The translations under genes and the position numbers were made by a program. The notes under the pieces are model-generated. The model made no database searches. It saw only the letters and a list, made by a program, of their open reading frames with translations, and had not been told where the DNA came from. Source: Bacteroidota bacterium (lineage in GTDB: Bacteria; Bacteroidota; Bacteroidia; Chitinophagales; Saprospiraceae). From it: DNA of 55,214 bases. The stretch lies in NCBI GenBank assembly GCA_024743405.1, contig JANSWP010000048.1, positions 1 through 55,214 of the forward strand, in the 5' to 3' direction. This document shows positions 25,337 to 34,377 of the stretch, piece after piece (the stretch's first letter is position 1; each line of letters begins with the position of its first letter).

Positions 25337-26542
25337 ATGTCTCACGCCATCCGTAAGCAATTTCCTTCCCTAAGTCGTCAGCATAATGGGCATCAATTAA
25401 TCTATTTAGATGGACCAGCAGGTACTCAGGTACCAAATTCTGTAATTGATGCTGTCAGTAATTATTATAAGACTTCCAATGCAAATTCACATGGACATTT
25501 CATTACAACAAAGGAAACTGACGTTGTTTTGGATACGGTTAGAGAAAAAGCCGCCTCATTATTAGGAGCCTCTGGCTCAGATACTATTTCATTAGGTGCT
25601 AATATGACTAGCTTAAATTTTTCATTGAGTCGAGCTATTGGTCGAGTTTTAAATGCTGGAGATGAGGTATTAATTACACAATTGGATCATGAATCGAATC
25701 GACAACCTTGGTTGAGTCTTCGAGAAAAAGGAATCATTGTCAGAGAAGTGAAATTGAAGTCAAATGGGGCTTTAGATTATAAAGATTTTGAAAATAAATT
25801 AAATGAAAATACGCGTTTGGTAGCTATGGGTTATGCTGCCAATATTTTTGGAACGGTGAATGACGTTCATTTGGTTAGGAAAATGACCTATAAAGTTGGA
25901 GCCTGGTTATTGATTGATGCGGTTCATGCTGCACCACATTTGACTTTGGATGTCAATGAAATTGGATGTGATTTTTTATTGTGTTCTGCTTATAAGTTTT
26001 ATGGACCCCATATTGGCATTTTATATTGTAAGAAGGGGCTTTTAGAGCGATTGCCAACAGATAATTTGAGAACGGCCTACCAACACGCGCCTTACTCTAT
26101 TGAAAATGGTACGCCAAATCATGCTGCTTTGGCTGGCGTTTCTGCTTCAATTGATTTTATTGCCAGTTTTGGGAAAGGGGATTCTTATCGAGAAAAACTG
26201 GTTTCTGGAATGGCATTTATTCAAAAAAGAGAAAAGGCATTAGTACAAAGATTATATAAAGGCCTTTCGAAAAATCCGAAAATAAAAATATATGGACCTC
26301 CTGTTAAAGGGATGAGGGCACCAACTTTAGCTTTTACTTATTCTGGAAAAAGTGCCTCTGATGTTTGTAGGTTTTTAGCGGAGGAAGGTATCTGCGCTTG
26401 GGACGGACATTTTTATGCAATTCGAGCTACAGAAGTACTAGGCTTATTGGAAACAGGGGGGGTAGTTCGAATGGGAATGGCAATTTACAATACCAAAGAA
26501 GAAATTGATAGAACGATTGAAGTACTAAAAAGAATAGATTGA
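25337..26542 (+). CDS. Cysteine desulfurase-like protein without the catalytic cysteine
   Basis: A PLP-dependent class V aminotransferase fold of 401 residues, close to the cysteine desulfurase-like subgroup TIGR01976. Seen: LDGPAGTQVPNSV at the front, His118 in TQLDHESNRQPW, Asp194 in LLIDAVHAAPH (PLP pyridine contact) and Lys220 in LCSAYKFYGPH (PLP Schiff base). In SufS the active-site Cys sits in a GHHCA motif; here the equivalent region reads WDGHFYAIRATEV, with no cysteine. It therefore probably does not release sulfur from cysteine in the usual way; the true substrate is unknown. No suf genes adjoin it. It lies just after the tRNA-Asn terminator and 79 bp before dapD, on the same strand. 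Confidence 0.85.
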   Translation: MSHAIRKQFPSLSRQHNGHQLIYLDGPAGTQVPNSVIDAVSNYYKTSNANSHGHFITTKETDVVLDTVREKAASLLGASGSDTISLGANMTSLNFSLSRAIGRVLNAGDEVLITQLDHESNRQPWLSLREKGIIVREVKLKSNGALDYKDFENKLNENTRLVAMGYAANIFGTVNDVHLVRKMTYKVGAWLLIDAVHAAPHLTLDVNEIGCDFLLCSAYKFYGPHIGILYCKKGLLERLPTDNLRTAYQHAPYSIENGTPNHAALAGVSASIDFIASFGKGDSYREKLVSGMAFIQKREKALVQRLYKGLSKNPKIKIYGPPVKGMRAPTLAFTYSGKSASDVCRFLAEEGICAWDGHFYAIRATEVLGLLETGGVVRMGMAIYNTKEEIDRTIEVLKRID

Positions 26543-26621
26543 AATTTGTAGTTCCGCAAAGATTCTACTTTATTGCCATGAATATTTTTTTTCTTAGCGA
26601 CCTAAAATTAATAAATAGACT

Positions 26622-27440
26622 ATGCAAGATTTAAAACAGACTATTGAACAGGCTTGGGAAGATAGAAGCCTCTTAAAAGAGCAAAAGACCAAAGATGCAG
26701 TGGCGACCATTATGGAAATGTTGGATAAAGGAAAAATTCGCGTTGCGGAGCCGCTAGATGATGGAACTTGGCAGGTTAATCAATGGGTAAAGAAAGGAGT
26801 CGTTTTGTATTTTCCTCTTCAACAAATGGAAACGATTGAAGTCCCTCCTTTCGAATTTCATGATAAAATTCCTTTAAAGAAAAATTATGCAGAACTCGGA
26901 GTTAGAGTTGTTCCACATGCAATCGCTCGGTATGGCGCTTTTTTGGAAAAAGGGGTGATTATGATGCCTAGTTTTGTAAATCTGGGTGCATGGGTTGGAG
27001 GTGGAACGATGGTGGATACATGGGCAACGGTGGGTTCTTGTGCTCAAATTGGTCGCCATGTCCATTTGAGCGGTGGAGTAGGGATTGGAGGTGTTTTAGA
27101 ACCACTTCAAGCAGCACCTACAATAATAGAAGACAATTGTTTTATTGGTTCAAGGTGTATCGTTGTAGAAGGCGTTCGAGTGGAGAAAGAAGCTGTTTTG
27201 GGAGCTAATGTTGTGCTTACAAAATCAACTCATATTATTGATGTGACGGGTGACGAACCTATAACGCACAGAGGATTCGTGCCTGCTAGATCAGTGGTGA
27301 TTCCTGGTACCTACACTAAAAAATTTCCTGCGGGAGAATATCAGGTTGCCTGTGCTTTGATTATTGGAAAACGAAAAGAAAGTACGGATAAGAAAGTTTC
27401 ATTGAATGATGCATTGAGAGAGCATGATGTGGCAGTTTAG
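26622..27440 (+). CDS. dapD: 2,3,4,5-tetrahydropyridine-2,6-dicarboxylate N-succinyltransferase
   Basis: Lysine and meso-diaminopimelate biosynthesis: succinylates tetrahydrodipicolinate with succinyl-CoA in the cytoplasm. 272 residues, normal for DapD. An N-terminal helical domain (QDLKQTIEQAWEDRSLL, RVAEPLDDGTWQVNQWVKK) is followed by a left-handed beta helix of hexapeptide repeats from about 105 to 205 (VNLGAWVGGGTMVDTW, GSCAQIGRHVHLSGGVGIGG, EDNCFIGSRCIVVEGV). It ends with the lid and C-terminal strand (VIPGTYTKKFPAGEY). Other dap genes are not in the window. The product feeds peptidoglycan, consistent with the many envelope genes nearby. It is convergent with the XRE regulator. Confidence 0.96.
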   Translation: MQDLKQTIEQAWEDRSLLKEQKTKDAVATIMEMLDKGKIRVAEPLDDGTWQVNQWVKKGVVLYFPLQQMETIEVPPFEFHDKIPLKKNYAELGVRVVPHAIARYGAFLEKGVIMMPSFVNLGAWVGGGTMVDTWATVGSCAQIGRHVHLSGGVGIGGVLEPLQAAPTIIEDNCFIGSRCIVVEGVRVEKEAVLGANVVLTKSTHIIDVTGDEPITHRGFVPARSVVIPGTYTKKFPAGEYQVACALIIGKRKESTDKKVSLNDALREHDVAV

Positions 27441-27447
27441 GCTCAAA

Positions 27448-27481
27448 AAATCGAGGATTGGATTAACCATATCCCCGATTT
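27448..27481. terminator. Shared hairpin of dapD and the XRE gene
   Basis: AAATCGAGGAT (27448-27458) and ATCCCCGATTT (27471-27481) pair except at one position, with A/T runs on both flanks. It is probably a bidirectional terminator. Confidence 0.65.
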
Positions 27482-27521
27482 GAATAAAAGACTTATTATA
27501 TATATTGGAATTCGAAAAAAA

Positions 27522-28049
27522 TTAATCGTTGGTGTCCTGGTTAGAATGAGGACATTTTGATTTTACAAAATTAATCAACTCATTGTGTGAGTCCATCAAA
27601 ACTTGTGTCACTTCATATAGCTTCTCAAAATTTGTGACAATCATTTGCATATCTTTCGGTAACTCTTCGATTGATTTCATTTTATAGCAATGGTAGCAGT
27701 GCAAACTGCCTAGAACCTCTTTCAACTCTTCGGCATTTTTGTTATATTTTTCTAGAATTTCAACCGTATCTATATTTAATACTGCCTGATTTTCATTTAA
27801 TTGTTGATTGGGTATTCCGTTTTGAATGTCTCTTTTTGTTAAATCTAAAAGCGAGACCTTGAAAAAATTTGCCAATTTGAGGAGGTTACAAATCTTAGGT
27901 TCGGCTGTACCTTTTTCGTAAGAAGCGATATTTCCACGATTCAATCCAATTCTTCCTGCCAATTCCTCTTGACTAAGCCTTAGCTTTTTTCGCAAACAGC
28001 GAATATTGTTACCCAAAAATATTTTGGAATCTTCTTTTACAAAATCCAT
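27522..28049 (-). CDS. XRE-family helix-turn-helix regulator
   Basis: A DNA-binding regulator of 175 residues. Residues about 12-70 form a Cro/CI-type HTH: NIRCLRKKLRLSQEELAGRIGLNRGNIASYEKGTAEP, shown here as the SQEELAGRIGLNR and NIASYEKG blocks. The remaining 100 residues are helical and polar, with a CYHCYKMKS segment and a C-terminal KSKCPHSNQ. The four cysteines and histidines hint at metal or redox sensitivity, which is only a suggestion. No toxin, phage or restriction partner adjoins it. The promoter region upstream contains the dyad TTTGTAA-N7-TTACAAA at 28264-28284, a possible operator. It is divergent from the ECF sigma gene. Confidence 0.85.
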   Translation of the reverse strand: MDFVKEDSKIFLGNNIRCLRKKLRLSQEELAGRIGLNRGNIASYEKGTAEPKICNLLKLANFFKVSLLDLTKRDIQNGIPNQQLNENQAVLNIDTVEILEKYNKNAEELKEVLGSLHCYHCYKMKSIEELPKDMQMIVTNFEKLYEVTQVLMDSHNELINFVKSKCPHSNQDTND

Positions 28050-28500
28050 TTTTATCCTGCTTTATGAAAACTGTTTTTAGACTAACTGACTATTTTGTTT
28101 GACAAAGGTCGTGCTAATTTAAATAAAATCAATTCGGATTTGATAACATTTTTTACAATCAAAAGGTTTAAAGAAATTTTACTTTGTTAAATAAATTATA
28201 AAATTGTCCAAAATCGGTCTAAATAGGAAATGAAATTTGCAAAAAGAGTGTTTAAACTTTAAATTTGTAAATAATAATTACAAAATAGCTTGAAATATAG
28301 ATTTTGAGCGTTCTTTTATAAAGGTTAATACCAATCATTGGTCGATTTTTTACCATGGTTTTGTAAAAAAAATTACCAAAAAGGTTGATTCCTTTCAAAA
28401 TTTGCCAAGTATTCCCTAATAAATTTTGGTTGATGATTTCGGGCTTACAAAAAACAATTAAAAGCCGCTGAAAATTAAAGCCAAAAATAAATTACCCGTT
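28050..28500. other. Divergent regulatory region
   Basis: 451 bp between the divergent XRE and ECF sigma genes. It carries the dyad TTTGTAA (28264-28270) / TTACAAA (28278-28284), a palindromic CCAATCATTGG near 28331-28341 and ACCATGGT near 28353-28360. No gene or RNA is recognised. The symmetrical sites suggest protein binding, but this is inference. Confidence 0.4.
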
Positions 28501-29013
28501 ATGACCGCGACAATAAATAGTCAATTAAATGATATCACAAATTCCCTACGGGCTTTTTCTCTGAAATTGACCGGGAATGATGTTGATGCACATGATCTTT
28601 ATCAAGATACAGCGTACAGAATTATGTCGAACGCTGATAAATTTAGAGCAGGAACCAATTTTAAGGCTTGGGCAGTGACGATAATGAGAAATATTTTTAT
28701 TAATAATTATCGTAAAAAAGTTCGTAGAGGGACTATTTTGGATGAGACACCAAATAACTATTATTTGAACTCTGGTGCAAAGGCTATCCAAAATGATGGT
28801 GAATCAAATGCTTCTTATAAAGAACTTTTAAAAATGGTTGCCAAATTGCCAGAAGAATTTAAACGTCCTTTTTGGATGGCTTATAAAGGCTATAAATACG
28901 ATGAAATTGCGGAGGAATTAGATGCACCTTTAGGTACGATTAAAAGCCGAATCTTTTTTGCTAGAAGAAAATTGAGGCAAATGTATAAAACTGCTAATGC
29001 GATTAGAGCCTAA
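28501..29013 (+). CDS. ECF sigma factor (stand-alone)
   Basis: An RNA polymerase sigma-70 factor of the extracytoplasmic-function group, 170 residues. Region 2 is seen in LRAFSLKLTGNDVDAHDLYQDTAYRI and FKAWAVTIMRNIFINNYRK. Region 4 is seen in KLPEEFKRPFWMAYKGYKYDEIAEELDAPLGTIKSRIFFARRKLR, given here in part as YDEIAEELDAPLGTIKSR. A region between them of about 40 residues has no other domain. No anti-sigma factor or TonB/SusC genes adjoin, unlike the many Bacteroidota ECF loci linked to polysaccharide use, so control is probably by its own long upstream region or by another mechanism. It is ended by a strong terminator. Confidence 0.93.
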   Translation: MTATINSQLNDITNSLRAFSLKLTGNDVDAHDLYQDTAYRIMSNADKFRAGTNFKAWAVTIMRNIFINNYRKKVRRGTILDETPNNYYLNSGAKAIQNDGESNASYKELLKMVAKLPEEFKRPFWMAYKGYKYDEIAEELDAPLGTIKSRIFFARRKLRQMYKTANAIRA

Positions 29014-29075
29014 TAAAAAAGTCAATTTTTGTCTTCACATCTGAAGTCGAGATTAGAAAAGCATAAACGTAAATC

Positions 29076-29108
29076 AAAACCGAGCAATTTTGCTCGGTTT
29101 TTTTTATT
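29076..29108 (+). terminator. Terminator of the ECF sigma gene
   Basis: AAACCGAGCA (29077-29086) and TGCTCGGTTT (29091-29100) form a 10-bp stem with a four-base loop, followed by a run of T. Confidence 0.92.
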
Positions 29109-29232
29109 TTGGGGCGAATTGTTAAAATGCGGTACGAATTGTGAAATAGCTTATACGATTTTGACAATCAGTCTATTATAAAGGATAATACATTTTACTG
29201 GATTTGATACACATACTTCAATTTTATAATTT

Positions 29233-31101
29233 ATGGGAAAACTCACAGTTAAAAGTGGAAGGGGCGAATTGAAACTCGTCAAGAGTAAAAAATTAGTTGG
29301 TCTTAAATCTAAAAAAGCCAAAGACCTCACTAAAACGAAATACGTAGAAAAAGAACATTTTAAAAATTTGGGAGGATTCCAAGTAGTTTCTTTGGAGGAC
29401 GATGGGAATAATGTGGATGACCAATTAGATCAAGTTCGTAAGAAACGCGATATAGAACTAGGAACTCATGTTTATTATGCAGAAGGAAGTAATAAACCAC
29501 TTTTGCCGACTGGCGAAATCTATATTATTTTTGAAACGGCAGTAGATGAGGAAGAATTACAAATCGTATTGGATGAATACGCATTGGAGTTGGTTGAGCG
29601 AAGAGGAGATGACCGAATTATTGCCAAAGTGACGAAAAATTCTCCTAATCCAATAAAAGTTGCCAATTACCTTCAGCAAATATCATTGGTCAAACATGCC
29701 GAACCAGATATAGATACATTAGTTGATGAATATATAAGTTTACCTTCTGATACGTTAATTAAACAACAATGGCATTTAAAAAATGATGGAATAATAAAAG
29801 ATGCAGGTTACCCAACTAAAAAAGGAGCAGATGCAAAAGTTGTGGATGCTTGGAATCGAATTGGCAATATAGGCTCTTCAAAGGTGACGATAGCTGTTAT
29901 TGATAATGGTTTTGATTTGACTCATCCAGATTTAAGAGATAAAATTTTCAGACCTTGGGATTTATGGACTAGGTCATCAAAAGTTTCTGAAGGTGATCCA
30001 TTTTTTACACATGGTACGCCTTGTGCAAGTATAGCTCTAGCTTCAGCAAATGGAAGAGGGATCGTTGGGGTTGCCCCGAATGCGAAATTCATGCCAGTTA
30101 GTGGAACTTCTTTTGGTCTACGAGCTACTGAAAACATGTTTGATTATTGTATAAAGAATGGTGCGGATATAATTAGTTGTAGTTGGGGATCGACTGATCC
30201 AAGATATACATTAAGTCTTTTGAAAGAGGAAGCAATCTCAAAAGTAGCTCGAGAGGGACGAAATGGAAAAGGTGCTATTGTTCTTTATGCAGCTGGAAAT
30301 GAAGGGTTGGATTATATCAATTTTTATGCGGCTCACCCTGATGTCATTGCAGTGGGTGCCTCTGATAGTCGCGATCGCCATTCCCGATATTCAAATGCTG
30401 GTAGAGAATTAGATGTCGTGGCACCTTCTAATGGTGATTGGCCGTTAATTGCAGCACGTGCTTATTGGGATGAAGGGACTACCATTCGAGGAGAAGGAGA
30501 GTGGCGTTGGTGGGCGGATGGACAATCTCGTGGGGACAATTACAAACATTTTGGGGGTACTTCTGCTTCTACACCATTGGTAGCTGGTATTTGTGCATTA
30601 ATGCTTTCTGCAAATCCGGATTTGACCGCAAAAGAGGTTAAAGATATTTTGAGGAAAACAGCAGATAAAATTGGAGATCCATCTGAATATTCAAGTGAAG
30701 GACATTCTAGGAAATATGGATATGGGAGAGTGAATGCAGATAGAGCAGTTGCTGAAGCGCTTCGTAGAAGAGATGGAAGTCAACCTGTAGTGGAGGTAGA
30801 AGAAAATATTTCTTCTGGTAGAGGATTATTTCGTTTTAGTGTAGAACGGCAAGCTTCAGAGGGGTGGGGTGTTCAGATTGGTGCATTTGCTGAATATGGC
30901 AATGTGTTGATTCAAGCTGAAAAATTGCAGCGCCAGTTTGGTGAACCAGTCGTTGTAAATATTAATGAATTAAATGGAAAAACGGTTTATAAGATTGTTA
31001 TTGGTACATTTAATAATAAAGAAGATGCAAGACGATTGATGAATCGTATGACTGATAGAGGGGTACGCGGGTTTTTGAGAAATTTAAAGGATCTAAAATA
31101 A
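29233..31101 (+). CDS. Subtilisin-like serine protease with C-terminal SPOR domain
   Basis: S8-family peptidase, 622 residues. Triad: Asp224 in AVIDNGFDLTHPD, His260 in THGTPCAS, Ser444 in GGTSASTPLVAG, with oxyanion Asn356 in YAAGNEG. The first 180 residues form a propeptide-like region (PTGEIYIIFETAVDEEEL, HAEPDIDTLVDE) preceded by a very basic tail (KLVKSKKLVGLKSKKAK). The last 75 residues are a SPOR domain (WGVQIGAFAEYGNVLIQAEKL, KIVIGTFNNKEDARRL), which normally binds peptidoglycan stripped of stem peptides. No signal peptide, lipobox or T9SS tail is visible. That is at odds with a wall-binding domain, so either export is by another route or the SPOR domain has a different job. Single gene. 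Confidence 0.9.
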   Translation: MGKLTVKSGRGELKLVKSKKLVGLKSKKAKDLTKTKYVEKEHFKNLGGFQVVSLEDDGNNVDDQLDQVRKKRDIELGTHVYYAEGSNKPLLPTGEIYIIFETAVDEEELQIVLDEYALELVERRGDDRIIAKVTKNSPNPIKVANYLQQISLVKHAEPDIDTLVDEYISLPSDTLIKQQWHLKNDGIIKDAGYPTKKGADAKVVDAWNRIGNIGSSKVTIAVIDNGFDLTHPDLRDKIFRPWDLWTRSSKVSEGDPFFTHGTPCASIALASANGRGIVGVAPNAKFMPVSGTSFGLRATENMFDYCIKNGADIISCSWGSTDPRYTLSLLKEEAISKVAREGRNGKGAIVLYAAGNEGLDYINFYAAHPDVIAVGASDSRDRHSRYSNAGRELDVVAPSNGDWPLIAARAYWDEGTTIRGEGEWRWWADGQSRGDNYKHFGGTSASTPLVAGICALMLSANPDLTAKEVKDILRKTADKIGDPSEYSSEGHSRKYGYGRVNADRAVAEALRRRDGSQPVVEVEENISSGRGLFRFSVERQASEGWGVQIGAFAEYGNVLIQAEKLQRQFGEPVVVNINELNGKTVYKIVIGTFNNKEDARRLMNRMTDRGVRGFLRNLKDLK

Positions 31102-31118
31102 AGCTTTAAGAGCGTATA

Positions 31119-32210
31119 TTATATTCTAACAGAAATGCCTTTTGTCGCAGCTTCTTTAATTGCCTCCAAAATTCGAATATCTTTTAGTCCTTCAATACCA
31201 GGTACTAAAACAGGCTTATTATTTAAAATTGCTAAAGCATCATTATCCATTTGACGGGCTTGTTGATTGAAGATTGGTTTATTCAATAATGTGCCATCAG
31301 AAGTTTTTCCTTGAACGCCTCCATACGCTTGCATTGGACTCAGTTCATAATCGCCATTTTCGCATTGAACTTTTAAATGATTGAAATTTTCGCCAACACT
31401 TGTTTTTCCTTTGGCGATAATCCCTGATTCAAATTCTAAAACATATTCGGAGGTCTCGTCGACCTCTTTAAATAATGCTGGACGGTTGGCATATTGACGC
31501 GCACTTTTGACGGAAATCGGTATCTCGCCAGTTGCATATCTAATACCATTAATCGTATAAACGCCCATATCATATAACGCCCCGCCGCCCATGTTTTTTT
31601 GAAAGCGCCATCCACTTCCTCCACCACCGTGATAGCCTGCGAATGCTTCGACCGTTTGAATATTGCCGTAAGGTTTTGTTTTTGCATATTCGATTATCGT
31701 TTGTGTATTTGGCTCATGTTGCATTCGATACCCAATCGAAAGTTTGACTTTGTTTTTTTCGCAGGCATCAATAATACTTTGACATTCGGGAACATTCATT
31801 GCCATTGGTTTTTCGCACCAGACATGTTTGCCTGTATTGGCGGCAATGATGGCATATTTAGCATGTAAGCCAGTCGGAACAACGATATAAATCACATCAA
31901 TTTCATCATTGTCAGCAATCTGGTACATGTTTTCATAATTGTAGATGTTGGTTTCTTTTATACCATATTTTTTTTGCCAAATTGGAATTTTTTCAGGACT
32001 CCCTGTCACAATTCCTGCCAAATGACAATATTCTGTCAATTGTAAAGCCGGTGCGAGTAAATCACGGCTATAATAGCCTAGTCCTACTAATGCGACCCCA
32101 ATTTTTTTATTGAGATTTGGATTGTTTTTTTGATTGGTAAAGCAATTTCCCAAAGCAAAAGATAAACTGGAAAGGGAGGAATATTTTAGGAATCGTCTTC
32201 GATTTAGCAT
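31119..32210 (-). CDS. Gfo/Idh/MocA-family oxidoreductase with Tat signal
   Basis: NAD(P)-dependent sugar or polyol oxidoreductase of the Gfo/Idh/MocA family, 363 residues. The N-terminus NRRRFLKYSSLSSLSFAL carries a twin-arginine type signal, so it is exported folded with its cofactor, as for glucose-fructose oxidoreductase and many Bacteroidota homologs. The Rossmann motif is VALVGLGYYSRDLLAPAL. The conserved catalytic region is CEKPMAMNVPEC (EKP) and the later segment GGGALYDMGVYTINGIRYA. The substrate is unknown. It is convergent with the subtilase gene; its 5' side faces the atp operon. Confidence 0.9.
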   Translation of the reverse strand: MLNRRRFLKYSSLSSLSFALGNCFTNQKNNPNLNKKIGVALVGLGYYSRDLLAPALQLTEYCHLAGIVTGSPEKIPIWQKKYGIKETNIYNYENMYQIADNDEIDVIYIVVPTGLHAKYAIIAANTGKHVWCEKPMAMNVPECQSIIDACEKNKVKLSIGYRMQHEPNTQTIIEYAKTKPYGNIQTVEAFAGYHGGGGSGWRFQKNMGGGALYDMGVYTINGIRYATGEIPISVKSARQYANRPALFKEVDETSEYVLEFESGIIAKGKTSVGENFNHLKVQCENGDYELSPMQAYGGVQGKTSDGTLLNKPIFNQQARQMDNDALAILNNKPVLVPGIEGLKDIRILEAIKEAATKGISVRI

Positions 32211-32630
32211 AATTGGTATGGAATTGAAAGGTGATTGGATTCTGAAAAAAGTTATTTAGGTGGAAAATTCTAAAAAATAAATCAAAATAAAAAAGGTTAT
32301 TTTTTTTTAGAAAAAGTTGCTTAGTCGAAACGTTTCTTCAATAATAAAATGAATTTGAAGTTTATTATAATTGCGTGTTTACCTTCCTAACAAATTATTA
32401 TTTCAATAAATCCACATTAATTGAAACAAATTTCGCTGACTTCCTTAGTTTGAAAAATCTCCAATCTTTGATTTTTCTAACCATTATAAACGCTGGTTTT
32501 TTAATACGTCGAACCCTCTTTTTTTGAAAAAACAAAAAAGTCCAATTCTCCTTTTTATATCTAAAGAGAAATAGTACTTTTGCGCCGATTTTGACAAAGC
32601 TATAACTCTATCATAAAATTTGCATTTCCA
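32211..32630. other. Regulatory region ahead of the atp operon
   Basis: 420 bp between the divergent oxidoreductase and atpB genes, strongly AT-rich. It contains the promoter element at 32575-32582 and the perfect palindrome GAAACGTTTC at 32327-32336. No gene or RNA is recognised. Confidence 0.45.
32575..32582 (+). promoter_or_regulatory. Promoter -7 element of the atp operon
   Basis: TACTTTTG at 32575-32582 fits TAnnTTTG. The region about 20 bases upstream is T-rich (CTTTTTATAT) rather than a clear TTTG. The predicted leader to atpB is about 45 bases. Confidence 0.5.
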
Positions 32631-33905
32631 ATGCGTCAATTTTTTTCAATTTTAGTTTGCTTTTTTAGTTTTTCCTTTTTTGCTTTCGGGCAAGACGGAC
32701 ATGATGACCATTCTAATGATGGAAATCACGAAGGAGGAGCATATATAGAAACGATTGGTGAGTGTCATATTCCACATGACGATCCAAATGTTTTTAATCC
32801 TGGAAAAACAGCCTTCCACCATATTTCTGATCAAAACGTTTATAGTATTGGTCCTCTCCAAATTCCCCTTCCATGTATTTTATATGGTCATGGCGGAAAA
32901 GGATTGGAGATGTTCTCTTCTTCAAAATTTCATGCGGATTATCATGGAAATGGTGAATACGCTTATAATCAATATGTATTGTTTGAAGGTTCAGTGAGAA
33001 GAGTTCAAGATCCTTCTTTCCCAAAAGGTGCATTAGAATTGGGACACCATAGAGTATATGGAAAAGATGTGAAAGTAGAAGGCGCTAAAGATAAATTTCA
33101 GATTTTTGTCTGTTATGATGGAAAAGAATGGGCTTGTGATAATAAAAGTACTTTAGATGGAGGTCTGTTTGGAGGAGGAATGACTTCATTTACCGATTTT
33201 TCATTGACGAAAAACGTAGTGACGATGTTGATTATTTTTATCTTTTTGGCGTGGTTGTTTACTAAGATTGCCAAAATGTATAAACAAAGAGAAGGACAAG
33301 CACCAACAGGGATTCAAGGTTTTATTGAGCCTGTTTTCTTGTTTATTCAAGATGAAGTTGCAAAACCTTTCTTGGGACACAAATGGGAGAAGTTCTTGCC
33401 TTTATTAATGGCTTTATTTTTCTTTATTCTTGCCTTAAATCTTTTCGGACAAGTTCCCTTCTTCGGTGGTTCAAATGTAACTGGAAACTTATCTTTTACT
33501 TTAGTTATAGCTGTCATTGCATTTATAATTACAAATATTAATGGAAATGGACATTACTGGCAACACATTTTTAGCATGCCAGGTATTCCTGGTTGGGTAA
33601 AAGTGATTGTGACACCTGTGGAAATTATGGGTATGTTCATTAAGCCTTTGACATTGATGTTGCGTTTGTTTGGAAACATTACCGCGGGGCACATGGTAAT
33701 TGTGATTTTCGTTGGTTTGATTTTTATCTTCGGACAAAATGGAGCGAATCCTGGGGCAGCTTGGGGTACAACAATTGGATCAACTCTTTTGACCATATTT
33801 ATGATGGCTATTGAGTTATTGGTTGCATTCATTCAAGCATTTGTATTTACGATTTTGACAGCAAGTTATATTGGTGCAGCGACAGAGGAAGCGCATGATC
33901 ACTAA
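32631..33905 (+). CDS. atpB: ATP synthase F0 subunit a
   Basis: Membrane stator subunit forming the two proton half-channels beside the c ring. 424 residues, much longer than the roughly 270 of E. coli. The extra length is an N-terminal signal peptide (FFSILVCFFSFSFFAFGQ) and a His/Asp/Gly-rich extracytoplasmic domain reaching to about residue 195. The membrane core follows. The essential Arg345 is in LMLRLFGNITAGHM, and the last helices AIELLVAFIQAFVFTILTASYIG are conserved. The long leader domain is usual in Bacteroidota AtpB, though its role is not known. First gene of atpBEFHAG. Confidence 0.95.
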   Translation: MRQFFSILVCFFSFSFFAFGQDGHDDHSNDGNHEGGAYIETIGECHIPHDDPNVFNPGKTAFHHISDQNVYSIGPLQIPLPCILYGHGGKGLEMFSSSKFHADYHGNGEYAYNQYVLFEGSVRRVQDPSFPKGALELGHHRVYGKDVKVEGAKDKFQIFVCYDGKEWACDNKSTLDGGLFGGGMTSFTDFSLTKNVVTMLIIFIFLAWLFTKIAKMYKQREGQAPTGIQGFIEPVFLFIQDEVAKPFLGHKWEKFLPLLMALFFFILALNLFGQVPFFGGSNVTGNLSFTLVIAVIAFIITNINGNGHYWQHIFSMPGIPGWVKVIVTPVEIMGMFIKPLTLMLRLFGNITAGHMVIVIFVGLIFIFGQNGANPGAAWGTTIGSTLLTIFMMAIELLVAFIQAFVFTILTASYIGAATEEAHDH

Positions 33906-34290
<385 letters not shown>

Positions 34291-34312
34291 GAAGAAAATA
34301 GCGAAAAGAAAC

Positions 34313-34346
34313 GACCGAGCAGCAACGGTTGGTTGCCTGTTCGGTC
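34313..34346 (+). repeat. Stem-loop between atpE and atpF
   Basis: GACCGA (34313-34318) pairs with TCGGTC (34341-34346), and GCAAC (34322-34326) with GTTGC (34332-34336). It is followed by TAATTCG rather than a T run, so it is a processing or mRNA-stability structure more than a full terminator. Confidence 0.5.
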
Positions 34347-34377
34347 TAATTCGAACAAAAATTAAATCCAATATAGA

